Source of the DNA: Leptodactylus fallax
Lineage: Eukaryota; Chordata; Amphibia; Anura; Leptodactylidae
DNA length: 64,000 nucleotides
Assembly: GCA_947044405.1 (NCBI GenBank)
Contig: CAMRHE010001107.1
Span: 1-64,000, forward strand
Reading direction: 5' to 3'
Below, one piece after another: positions 48,654-58,598 of the stretch. The position numbers were made by a program, and so were the translations under genes. Under the pieces are notes generated by a model. The model did not search any database, was not told the DNA's origin, and saw nothing but the letters and a program-made list of their open reading frames with translations. Within the stretch, counting starts at the first letter, position 1, and each line of letters starts with the position of its first letter.

Positions 48654-49252
48654 CAGGGGCGTAAATACCAGGGTAGCAGCTGCCACAGGGCCCGGAACAT
48701 TATGGGGCCCGGAGCCCTGTTGCAGCCGCTACCGCGAACCCCAAAAACACTGCTATCATTGTACTTCTGGGTAAGACCCCGGAGTATAACGATTGGGGAC
48801 CCAGGGGAGGTGAGGGAACATAAAAAACACTGTAACTCACCTCTTCTACACTCCGCAGGCTTCAGGCCTGTTTGGTGTCGTCCCAGACGTCAGCCAACAT
48901 CATTATGCGTTATGACGCTGGCCTGGATCATGTGAGATCCGGTCCAACAGTGAAGATGGCCAAAGTAGCGCACCGGAGTGCAGCGGAGCTAGGAAGAGGT
49001 AAGTAGCATTGTTTTTTATGTTTGTATCCTCCCCTGGGTCTCCAACCATTATACTCTGGAGTATGAAAAGACCCCAGAGTATAATAATAATCATTCATGG
49101 ATGGTCCACAATGTGGCATAATACTGTGTGCAGGGGCCACTATGGCGCATAATAGTGTGCGCAGGAATGTGGTTTGTGCGGGGGGGGGGGTTCGGAGGGG
49201 GGCCATGTCAAATGTTTGCCTTGGGTCCCAGCCTTTCCTAGTTACGCCACTG
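48654..49252. mobile_element. hAT-like MITE inserted in the LINE
   Basis: Left end CAGGGGCGTAAATAC, right end (read inward) CAGTGGCGTAACTAG. Bases on either side (ATGGAGGA and ATTGTGGA) agree only partly, so the 8-bp duplication is not exact. The GC-rich interior has inverted GAGTATAA/TTATACTC segments (48782 and 49049) and GGGGACCCAGGGGAGG/CCTCCCCTGGGTCTCC. Non-coding. Confidence 0.75.
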
Positions 49253-49365
49253 ATTGTGGATTAATTATACTAGTTCTGGATCAACACTGTAGGGTTTTAC
49301 ATTAAAGTGGAGGGACATGTGTGTTTATCCAACCTCATCAACTATTTCTATGATACATAGGTGCA

Positions 49366-49511
49366 TAAAAGTGGTAACACAGATGTGTCCTGCAAAAAGC
49401 CATGCACCTACATGATAAACAGGGGCATAGCTATAGAGAGTGCAGTGATAGCTGTCGCTACCTGGCCCTGGACCATGGGGGGCCCCAAAGGTTCCTAAGT
49501 CACATAAAATA
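49366..49511. other. Spacer before Tc1 element
   Basis: No recognisable feature except CAGGGGCATAGCTATAG (49420), which resembles another CAGGGGC-type hAT end. Confidence 0.35.
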
Positions 49512-49513
49512 TA

Positions 49514-50991
49514 CAGTGGGGAAAAAAGTATTTAGTCAGCCACCAATTGTGCAAGTTCTCCCACTTAAAAAGATGAGAGAGGCCTGTAATTGACATCATA
49601 GGTAGACCTCAACTATGAGAGACAAAATGAGAATACACCTGTAACAACTTCTTTAAGAGGCTCCTCTGTCCTCCACTCATTACCTGTAGTAATGGCACCT
49701 GTTTGAAATTGTTATCAGTATAAAAGACACCTGTCCACAACCTCAAACAGTCACACTCCAAACTCCACTATGGTGAAGACCAAAGAGCTGTGGAAGGACA
49801 CCAGAAACAAAATTGTAGACCTGCAACAGGCTGGGAAGACTGAATCTGCAATAGGCAAGCAGCTTGGTGTGAAGAAATCAACTGTAGGAGCAATAATTAG
49901 AAAATGGAAGACATACAAGACTACTGATAATCTCCCTAGATCAGGGGTTCCACGCAAGATCTCACCCCGTGGGGTCAAAATGATCACAAGAACGGTGAGC
50001 AAAAATCCCAGAACCACACATGGGGGACCTAGTGAATGACCTGCAGAAAGCTGGGACTAACATAACAAAGGCTACCGTCAGTAACACACTACGCTGCCAG
50101 GAACTCAGATCCTGCAGTGCCAGTCGTGTCCCCCTGCTTAAGCCAGAACATATCCGGGCCTATCTGAAGTTTGCTAGAGAGTATTTGGATGTTCCAGAAG
50201 AGTATTGGGAGAATGTCACATGGTCAGATAAAACCAAAGTAGATCTGTTTGGTAGGAGAGTGAATGCTGAGTGAATGCTGAGTTGCATCCAAAGAACACC
50301 ATACCTACTGTGAAGCATGGGGGTGGCAACATCATGCTTTGGGGTTGTTTCTCTGCAAAGGGACCAGAACGACTGATCCGTGTACATGAAAGAATGAATG
50401 GGGCCATGTATCGTGAGATTTTGAGTGCAAACCTCCTTCCATCAGCAAGGGCATTGAAGATAAAACGTGGCTGGGTCTTTCAGCATGACAATGATCCTAA
50501 GCACTCCGCCAGGGCAACGAAGGAGTGGCTTCGTAAGAAGCATTTCAAGGTCCTGGAGTGGCCTAGCCAGTCTCCAGATCTCAACCCCATAGAAAACCTT
50601 TGGAGGGAGTTGAAAGTCTGTGTTGCCCAGCGACAGCCCCAAAACATCACTGCTCTAGAGGAGATCTGCATGGAGGAATGGGCCAACATACCAGTGTGTG
50701 CCAACCTTGTGAAGACTTACAGAAAACGTTTGACCTCTGTCATTGCCAACAAAGGATATATAAAAAAGTATTGAGATGAACTTTTGTTATTGACCAAATA
50801 CTTATTTTCCACCATAATTTGCAACTAAATTCTTTAAAAATCAGACAATGTGATTTTTTCTCAATTTGTTTTCTCATTTTGTCTCTCATAGTTGAGGTCT
50901 ACCTATGATGACAATTACAGGCCTCTCTCATCTTTTTAAGTGGGAGAACGTGCACAATTGGTGGCTGACTAAATACTTTTTTTCCCCACTG
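49514..50991 (+). mobile_element. Tc1-like DNA transposon
   Basis: Starts CAGTGGGGAAAAAAGT and ends TTTTTTTCCCCACTG, flanked by TA (49512-49513 and 50992-50993), 1,478 bp. The inverted repeats match over about 115 bp (to ACAAAATGAG). The right side continues for another 100 bp with an inner AAGTATTTGGTCAAT repeat of the outer motif; the left side lacks this inner repeat, so it is either asymmetric or has lost about 100 bp. The transposase is frameshifted. A 3'-only copy lies at 54770-55181. Confidence 0.94.
49770..50774 (+). pseudogene. Tc1-like transposase with two offsetting frame changes
   Basis: DDE transposase in three pieces. The first (from Met 49770) holds the helix-turn-helix: [12 protein letters not shown], then [13 protein letters not shown]. 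Near 50020-50035 the register shifts by one base. The second piece reads [19 protein letters not shown] and WSDKTKVDLFG with the first catalytic Asp, and stops at 50272-50274. There an 11-bp tandem duplication (GAATGCTGAGT twice, 50262-50283) returns the frame to the first register. The third piece carries [20 protein letters not shown] (second Asp) and [10 protein letters not shown] (Glu) and ends at 50774. All catalytic residues survive, but the middle of the protein is out of frame. Inactive. Confidence 0.93.
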
Positions 50992-50993
50992 TA

Positions 50994-52059
50994 TCACTAT
51001 CTAGATGACACAAGGCAGGTAGGTGCTCCATTACAGATTCTGGATTTTGAATTATGTCCCTGGTGATAAATATATATATCCCTTAAACATATACAACCGA
51101 TACAAATAACGAATGACTGCAAGCAGAGGTCTTGAAAACAGTGAAGGATTGAAATAGGAATTACATTAAAAATTATAGAACTTTTCATTATATAAAGAAT
51201 AATCTTACTCTATTGAAACCATGATGTATTTAATTTTAGATTGTGTTCTACAGGAGATGGGAATGTAAAAAAATGTTTCAGAATATTGAAGGATTATCAT
51301 ACACACAGATAAATGTGGTATATGTCAGTCAAACTCTCTTTGTCATTATTTTCATCTTGTGTTCTCCTACATGTATTTTAACATAGAACTGTTTTAGGTA
51401 TAATAAACACATCACATCTGTTTCCAAGTATTCATCAAGTAGATCTATTTTCTTAAGCGGTAGTTTTTTCATTACAAAGCTAAATCTGTAAAGTGGGAAC
51501 CCAGAAATATCACAGATGTTCCTTGTGTCAAATGCAATATCACTCCACACCATGTACTTACTGATTAGAAGATTACAAGAGCAGGACTATCTGAAATGGT
51601 CAAAAAATGCTGCATTGCAAATCCCTGGGAATGAATTGTCCCTGCAGTCTCCAAGAGTTACTGTGAAATGAAAGCAATATGTTCTTGATTAAAATCCTGC
51701 AGAATTAGACTCTGCTAAAATAAATAAAATCCGACAGCCAAAATAATATGATCATTTTCTCTTCTCAGCCAGTAAGAAGCATCTTTTGACATGAAGAACG
51801 CATTTCTTTTTAACCTTGTGCTAGTCCTATCATGGTAAAATATTTTAGATACACAGAAAACATTTATCTGCCTCTTAAAAGAAATTAGAATTGTTCTATT
51901 TTAATGTGCCAGTAATCATGATAATAATATCTGTACGACTTTTATACTTTACTTGATCAAAGTTCAGTCATATGCACAGTCATCACTTATTGGGTCATTG
52001 CTTCTTCATGATGTTTTTGGTTGCCATTATGATTTAAAAAGAGAAAACACAGACATTTG
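50994..52059. other. AT-rich DNA, no gene seen
   Basis: No motif-bearing frame or repeat end recognised. Confidence 0.45.
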
Positions 52060-52189
52060 ACAATAAATGGCTTCAACCAACCACTAACCATGAGTGGAGA
52101 AAAAGTTTGTGTTATCATTCATATTCTCTGAAAAAAGGCCAAAAAAACAAAAAATCGGCCAGGGTATGTAAACTTTTAAGCACAACTGT
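52060..52189 (+). mobile_element. Tc1-like right terminus, solo
   Basis: CAGGGTATGTAAACTTTTAA, then GCACAACTG next to TA (52190), is a Tc1-type end. The preceding 100 bp (ACAATAAATGGCTTCAACC) fit the subterminal region of such an element. No transposase or opposite end found. Confidence 0.5.
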
Positions 52190-52239
52190 ATATACTATGT
52201 TTGTATGATTTGATATGCCAAATACTGCGAACTTAATTG

Positions 52240-52471
52240 CAATTGCCTACTTACCTAGTCCCACGAAGAGCGTACTCCTCCTTCTTCCTGTGGACTGCGG
52301 CCTACACTGACAGCTCAGCTGTATGTGCATTTGCACATACAGCTGAAAGATGCGATCGCTCATTAACAGAGAATCCTGTACCAGTGAGCAATCATGGCGA
52401 CGGCGCGCGTGCCAACTGAGAGGGCTCTGCGTGCCCTCTCTGGCACACGTGCCATAGGTTTGCCGTCACGG
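52240..52471. mobile_element. hAT element right-arm fragment
   Basis: Homologous to 40372-40711: TTACCTAGTCCCACGAAGAG, GCATTTGCACATACAGCTG, CAATCATGGCGACGGCG, then GCCAACTGAGAGGGCTCTGC and the terminal ATAGGTTTGCCGTCACGG. It has one 40-bp subterminal unit (52411-52450) where the other copy has two. No left end. Confidence 0.75.
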
Positions 52472-53149
52472 ATATAGACTATAATGGGGTCCACCGGGTT
52501 TCCGCCTGAAAAATGAGGAGAGAAAAGTGGATTCTGGGATGGAAACCCAGGACGGAAATTCTGGTGCAGGTGCGAACCTAACTTTACAATGTTATTATTT
52601 AGTGTGTTACAGTAATAGAATGAAAATGGAAATCTCCAGGAATACAACACATAGGGCTCAAGCCGACTTGAAGCTCTTCTGGTACTCTGATGGGCCAGTC
52701 CGACACTGAGTGTAAATAGTAACCATTCTTTAGTGACAGTTTGCAGCTGTAGTTTTACAGGAATTTAAAGAGGGTTAAGCAAGCATAAAGAGGCTGACAG
52801 TACTTCATTGTGCATAATTACATGGCCATATTATAAAACAAGATAAACTTTTTCTTTAATCTTTTCTTATTAAATTATATTAATTCTTAAAATTGTTATT
52901 AATTCACATTAATTTTACTTTGGTATTAAAAAGCTACAAAGCAAGATTAGTAACTAATTTAATGAAGAACTTCAAATAAAAGCTATGTGGGGTCACAATT
53001 TAATACTGTGAATAGCATTTTGCTAAATAAGCCTCTCAAGTAGAAACTAATTTGATCTTTTATTTAATTGTCTGGCAATATATGTAATATCAAAGTATTT
53101 TAAAGAGCAAGTCAGGATTACTCTTGCATAGCATAAAAAAGCTAAAACA
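52472..53149. other. MITE scrap then AT-rich DNA
   Basis: 52475-52583 (ACTATAATGGGGTCC, GGAAACCCAGGACGG, GTGCGAACCTAAC) resembles part of the 22694 MITE family. The remainder to 53149 is AT-rich without features. Confidence 0.4.
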
Positions 53150-53410
53150 CATTCACATCTGCATTAGCGTCTCCATTTGGAGTCGCAGTGTGCTTACAAA
53201 ATCGCTGGACGAAAAAATCCTGCAAGTCTGACTTTTTGTCTGGCAGTTTCAGTCTTATAGAACAGACTCCCGACAGATGCCATTATAGTTAATAGGGTCC
53301 ATTGTGCTCCATATGTGGCCGTAGTTTTAGTGGTTGACATATCCATTGTTCTGGTCCTCAGAGGAACCAGAACAACTGAAAGACCGACGCTAGTGTGAGC
53401 CTAGCATCAC
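53150..53410. repeat. Palindromic MITE
   Basis: Left AACACATTCACATCTGC, ATTAGCGTC; right GACGCTAGTGTGAGCCTAGC. The ends are inverted and imperfect, and the centre has CCATTATAGTTAATAGGGTCC as in related elements. Non-coding. Confidence 0.55.
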
Positions 53411-53439
53411 AATATGCTCAAAGTCATCTACAAGGGCAC

Positions 53440-53950
53440 AAAAGTTTTGAGATTCTCTTCTGTGATATGTCTGGATAAATTAAACACAAGCTCAAAAGAA
53501 CGCCCTGTCTACAGTAAAGGATCTCAGGGCTGCTCTTCTTCCTGTGGCACTGGAATGCTGCAGTGTTAGCAGGGCAAGATGGATTCAATCAAGTAGCAGG
53601 AAATTCTGTAAGAAAACATCATGCCTATGCAAGGAAATTGAAGCTTGGTCATCACTGAGCCTTCCAACATGATAATGATCCCAAGCATACCAGTCCAAGC
53701 CTGGTTACAGAAGAATTCCTGAAAGATTCTGGAGTGGCTATCACAGTCAACTGACTTGAACCTCATAGAAAATCTTTGCTGGGATTTAAATAAGGCAGTT
53801 GCAGCAACCAAACCCAGGAATATTAGTGAACTGGAGGCCATTGCCCATGAGGAATGGCTGAGATTCTTCAGAAATTGTGCCAGAAGCATGCATCACATTT
53901 GCAGCAAATCATAACAGCAAAAGGGTGCTCTATTAACTACTAAAGAATTT
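53440..53950 (+). pseudogene. Tc1-like transposase, heavily decayed C-terminal part
   Basis: Recognisable pieces in changing frames: HDNDPKHTS (about 53667), TEEFLKDSG, and near the end SHLQQ followed by ITAKGCSIN. The NPIENLW motif is visible only as damaged sequence (ACCTCATAGAAAATCTTTGC, 53760). Several stops. Neither end of the element is clear. It differs from the other Tc1 groups in this window. Confidence 0.75.
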
Positions 53951-54029
53951 AATAATTCTGAGACTACAGTAGTCAACTGTACTGAACTGAAGTGGACCCT
54001 AAAAAATTAGTTTGGGAAATTGTCTTGTA

Positions 54030-54260
54030 AACCTGGAAAATCGCTGTTATACTTGTAAGCCTTCTAACATCCAAAATAAATTACAGGACTCCAATATTAC
54101 GCCAATATATAGCAGAGGTATGGGTGGTATGACTGTCTGAAAAGCAGAGCATTTCACATTTTGAAAATTGTGATTATTTCCAAATTTCCATCAAATTTCC
54201 TATTTTTTTTTATAAATAAATACAAAAATATTGATGTGTTATGAAGTATAATGTGTCACG
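54030..54260 (-). repeat. Fragment of the 28134-30349 repeat family
   Basis: Reverse complement of the left part of that element: GCCTTCTAACATCCAAAATA and GTCTGAAAAGCAGAGCATTT match 28490 and 28380 inverted. Non-coding. Confidence 0.65.
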
Positions 54261-54276
54261 AAAAAAAAAATCTAAG

Positions 54277-54768
54277 GGGGCGTTCACACTACCGTTGGTG
54301 ACCGTCAGTAGTGTCCGTAGCTATTGTCCGTTACAAGATTTTAGCATCATACACTAGCTGAACCGTCAGAAATCCGTTACAATTTCCATTCATTTCAATG
54401 GGTTTTTATATTGTGTCCGTTAGTGTCCGTTAAGTGTCGGTTTGTGTCCGTTTACACCCAATCCGTCAGAAGTCCGTTTTTTTCTGTGGACAAAAAATCC
54501 TACATGCAGGACTTTTTTGTTCGTTTGGAAAAACAGATTCTTGACGGACAGCAAGTGTCCGTTATTTTTTTAACATTGAAGTCTATGGGTAACGGACTTA
54601 TAATGGACAGTAACTGATAGCCATTAGTTACTGTCCGTTATTTTATGTCCGTTTTTTTTCCTGCGCATGCTCAGAAAGCAGAAACAAAGCAAAAAACGGA
54701 CAGTGTTAAAAATCGGACACTAACTGATGCTAACTGATGCTAATGTGCCCGTTTTTTTTAAAGTGATC
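54277..54768. repeat. MITE with repeated GTCCGTTA motifs, right end lost
   Basis: Starts GGGGGCGTTCACACTACCG. The interior is packed with TGTCCGTTA and its inverse TAACGGAC. It is cut at about 54768 by the 3'-only Tc1 copy. Similar sequence occurs at 36890-37350. Confidence 0.6.
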
Positions 54769-54769
54769 C

Positions 54770-55181
54770 ATTAAAAACCTTTGGAGGGAGTTCAAAGTCC
54801 ATGTTTCCCAGCAACAGCCCCAAAACATCACTGCTCTAGAGGAGATCTGCATGGATGGAGGAATGGGCCAACATACCAGCAACAGTGTGTGCTAACCTTG
54901 TGAAGACTTACAGAAAACGTTTGACCTCTGTCATTGCCAACAAAGGATATATAACAAAGTATTGAGATGAACTTTTGTTATTGACCAAATACTTATTTTC
55001 CACCATAATTTGCAAATAAATTCTTTAAAAATCAGACAATGTGATTTTCTGGATTTGTTTTCTCATTTTGTCTCTCATAGTTGAGGTCTACCTATGATGA
55101 CAATTACAGGCCTCTCTCATCTTTTTAAGTGGGAGAACTTTCACAATTCGTGGCTGACTAAATACTTTTTTTTCCCCACTG
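54770..55181 (+). mobile_element. 3'-only copy of the 49514-50991 Tc1 family
   Basis: Begins inside the transposase at AAACCTTTGGAGGGAG (just after the catalytic Glu region) and runs to the right inverted repeat TTTTTCCCCACTG at TA (55182-55183). It has small indels relative to 50595-50991, such as an added ATGG near 54850 and CAGCAA near 54880. No left end. Confidence 0.9.
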
Positions 55182-55201
55182 TATATAGTACACAGACGAG
55201 A

Positions 55202-55967
55202 TGTGCCGCGACCCAGATAGAGGAGACCGAAGGATGGGAGTAGTAGTCGCCACCTATCAGGCTGAGCACACTCACCAACCACTCCAGTCCCACTCCTGGG
55301 CCAGACAAAGTCGAGGGGGGTCCTGCAGGGGGGACCTCTCCTCTCTGAGCCAGTGTGGTGTTGGTCGGAAGGGCCCTGATGGTGATGCAGGCATGACTCA
55401 GGAGTCAGCAGTGCAGGTAAACCAGAAAACAGACTTTATTTGGTAACAGGAACAAAGGTAACGGCAGCTTTCAAATGGGGGCAGTAGTTCTACAGTGTCC
55501 AACCCCCAGCCTTGGTTCGAGGAGGGTGCCCAGGGATGATACAAGCTCTGCAGTATAGTTCTCCACTACTCCTCCCCTAGTACCTCTCCCAGCCGGGTAT
55601 ACTGGGGATAGAGTCACAGGGAGTCCTGACAGGGATCTGGTTACCTGTAGACTAGGACCGAAAGTAGTTCTCCTGTCAGGGTCCTCTCCTGCTCCTCCTG
55701 GCACAGCTGAATAAGTCCAAAAGTTCTGACACCACTTCTCCCTTGCTCTGAACTCTCTTGAGATGAGCCTGGGGCTGATGATATCCCTCCTGTGGCTTTG
55801 AAGGCGACTGTTGACCCTCAGTCCAGAGGCTGGTGGCAGGCAAGCTCAGCACACCTTCTCCAGCTAACTGCACACACTAGACTGAAGACCAACCGGGTCT
55901 CCCCACAACCCCGCCTAGTGCCTGTGATAGGCCAGGGCTAAACTAAGGCAAGGTTTTGAACACTACA
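55202..55967 (-). repeat. GC-rich block, possible LTR fragment
   Basis: Markedly more GC-rich than its surroundings, running from TGTGCCGCGACCC to GAACACTACA (TG...CA limits). On the minus strand it has an AATAAA signal (rc of 55435-55440). The bases outside (CGAGA and GGGGG) do not form a target duplication and I see no primer-binding site or polypurine tract, so the LTR reading is weak. I found no coding motif in either direction. Confidence 0.3.
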
Positions 55968-56204
55968 GGGGGAATAATGCCGAGGAAAAGCTGCAACAAT
56001 AAATTGAACATAAAATGGGACGTACCAACACAAAACCCAGAGGCACATATCCAAACAATAAAAAACAGCAGCCTCTGGGATGCAGCACATGCACCTCCAA
56101 ACAGCTGATCAGTGTGTGGGCCAAGTGTCAGTCCCACTTGGATCAGATATTTATGGTCAATCCTAAGGCTGGTTCAAAAATTACAAAATGATGAACCACC
56201 CCTT
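55968..56204. other. Unassigned DNA
   Basis: Possible continuation of the GC-rich repeat. No recognisable feature. Confidence 0.35.
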
Positions 56205-56480
56205 TAAGGCCAGGGCCCCACTTGGCCTGGTTTTACAGTCTAGCGAATCCCATCCACACATTGCAGGAAAAATATGCGCAGTGAGCATGTTGCGATTTCC
56301 GAAACCGTTGCGGTTTTAGAATTCTCAGCATGTCAATTATACCTATGGAAACACTGGCGGTTTCCCTATAGGTATAATTGAAGCGGAAAGTCCGCATAGG
56401 AAATCTCTGCGTACTTTCTGTGAAAAGCATTCCAGGAAAAACTGCGTTTTTTTGCTGCGGCCCACTATGTGTGTTTTAGT
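56205..56480. repeat. Palindromic MITE
   Basis: AGGCCAGGGCCCCACTTGGCC, AATCCCATCCACACATTGCAG, TGTCAATTATACCTATGG and its inverse CTATAGGTATAATTGAAGC. Same family as 21700-22035. Non-coding. Confidence 0.65.
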
Positions 56481-58309
56481 GTGTGGAGGTGGTAAAAAGT
56501 CCTCTTTATAGTTACTTGTGGTGTGATGCAGGAACAATATTTCATGCCTGCATTGTGCTGTGTATAAGTTAGCTGTCAATTCAAATTAAATACTAGGCTG
56601 TGCCTGCTATAAATCAAGTATGACCTGCCTGGTAATTCATATCAATAGCTGGCAGTTTTCTCAATGACATGTAGATTCTATTATTGCATATATTGTTCCA
56701 CATTGTATAATACATCCAGTAGGTCAATGGCTTCTAGTTCCTATTTTGGAAGAAGAAAAAAAGACTTGTATATGAATATACATTTTCTTTTGCTGATATA
56801 ATTTTTTTGTTTTACTTTGCAGGTTCCCAGGATTGTTTGAACTATGTCTTATTCATTGGTAAATAATCATTGTCTGTGCCCTCACCCCTTTACTGTTTCT
56901 TTCCACTACATGAGTTTCGGCCTTACAAGGAATATCTTCTCCAGCTTTGAGGTGCCATATTCTGTGAGTCCAAGTTGGACATGTTTATATTATGACGAAG
57001 TTGAATATGTGCTCTAACCTGATGAATCAGGTTGTAAATGAAATTTCTGGTTCTCTTGTAGATATAGAATAACTTAGCAGAATAGGTTAGCACATAATTT
57101 TCTGTAGGCTGCATAGGGCGGTGTGTGTGTGCGCTTCTGGGGGATGAATGTTGAACTTACACCTCTGATAGCTTTGACATTGTAGCAGGACATTTACAGA
57201 GGATAAAGTAGCTGCAAAGATTAACATCAAAGTTTAGTTGGGCCCGTTTTCATGGATAGGTTCCATAAGAGCTTAGTTGAGTGAATTTTTTTTTTGGCTC
57301 TTTCCTCAAACTAAATGTTGCGATATTAATTATTTGCTTTGGTTTTGTCTTATGCTTTACCAGGCTGCTAGTGAACTTCAACCATAAGGTAATGACTAAA
57401 GATACACATAATGTTTTAGATATGAATCCTTGTAGATTGGTGATGTCTTAGTTGTGCAGAATCCTATGTGATGGTGTATTAATGTACCTGATAGCTTGTA
57501 ACCAGAAATTTTGCCAGAAAAGTCCAGGTTTTGTAGGAGAGGTCAGATTCCTTTCTAAGTACTATCCTACAAGATTTATCTGTGCACATACCTCTTTTTC
57601 TTTATTTCATTATTCTCCACAAATTTCTCTTTCAAACTCTTTATTGTAAACCTCACTTTTATATAAATTTCACAACTGCTTTATTAACCATGAGAGAGAA
57701 ATCCTTGTTAAAACTTTCACTTAAATTAAAGAGGTACATAGTAAAGGCCACAAGTATTTTCAGAGAAATCTGTGGCCCTATAATGGACCCAAACAATCAC
57801 CATAGACCTGCCCTTTGACATGTAAATGCTTGTGGTAGAGTATTTGTCAACAGGCAGTAGTTGCCTTTTTGAGATTGTTAGCCAGGGTTGGGGAGATCTA
57901 CCATTGTCACCCTCCCTTCTTTGTTTGTTCATTTGACCACTGCTTAGCAAACAATTAATGCAAACAAAATCAATATTGAGTATTCAAGGGGTATTATACA
58001 GGATATGTCATAAATGTCCTATAGATGCAAGTATCACCTCTAGGAGTTCCCCAACTTCTCTCGTTGATTGATGAATGGTTGCAGTGAATGGGGAGGTAGA
58101 TTCACATGGGTGTCACTATCCAGTACCAAATACAGTCAAGCACACTTGCACATTTTTCTATCTATGAAGAAAAAAATTGCATTGTAGTTAAAATAGTTAT
58201 TAGGTTCTTTAAAATGGACAGATTATCCTTAGGCACTGGTAAAAAGCAAAAAATGCATATCACCGAGCAACACCTATAGTTTAAACACATGATAATCATA
58301 TAAAAAGCA
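56481..58309. other. AT-rich DNA, no gene seen
   Basis: A short GTGTGTGTGTGCGC run at 57122-57135. No motif-bearing frame or repeat terminus that I recognise. Confidence 0.45.
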
Positions 58310-58431
58310 TCCACAAAAATGGCTACTCACCTTAATGGGTTGTAAAATAGGTCACAACTCCTATGACAGCAGAAATCATTGGTGGACAGAAGGACAGCAA
58401 GTTGATCCTCGCCACTACCGGCGAAATGGCA

Positions 58432-58598
58432 TGAAGTCAAAAAGGACCATTCCCAGGATAGGACTATGCACTTGAGAAAGGGGAAGTTCCTCCAAAACGC
58501 ATCATGTGCCTGGTATTCAATAAAGGAACCCTTTGAACTTGATTAACGCAAGTTCTGATCATTTTCTCCTATCCTGGGAACGGTCCTTTTTGACTTCA
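58432..58598. repeat. 32-bp inverted repeat with 103-nt loop
   Basis: Arm 58432-58463 (begins TGAAGTCAAAAAGGACC, ends CCCAGGATAGGA) pairs with 58567-58598 (begins TCCTATCCTGGGAA, ends TTTTTGACTTCA) at 31 of 32 positions. The loop contains ACTTGAGAAAGGGGAAG and CAATAAAGGAACC. It looks like the fold-back end of a retroelement or a MITE with these terminal repeats. No coding frame. Confidence 0.85.

Larger units (their letters stand above)
47350..49365 (+). mobile_element. 5'-truncated non-LTR retrotransposon, CR1/jockey group
   Basis: A decayed reverse-transcriptase region (47360-48650), then a hAT-type MITE (48654-49252), then the element's 3' part with TTTATCCAACCTCATCAACT and a CTATGATACATAGG end near 49360. 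The 5' part including the endonuclease is absent. The assignment to the CR1/jockey/L2 group rests on the motif order of the protein. Confidence 0.8.

Noticed and set aside
56990..57060. Second hammerhead-like sequence (CTGATGA near 57019)
   Set aside because: No GAAAC at a suitable distance; only a chance match to the first motif.
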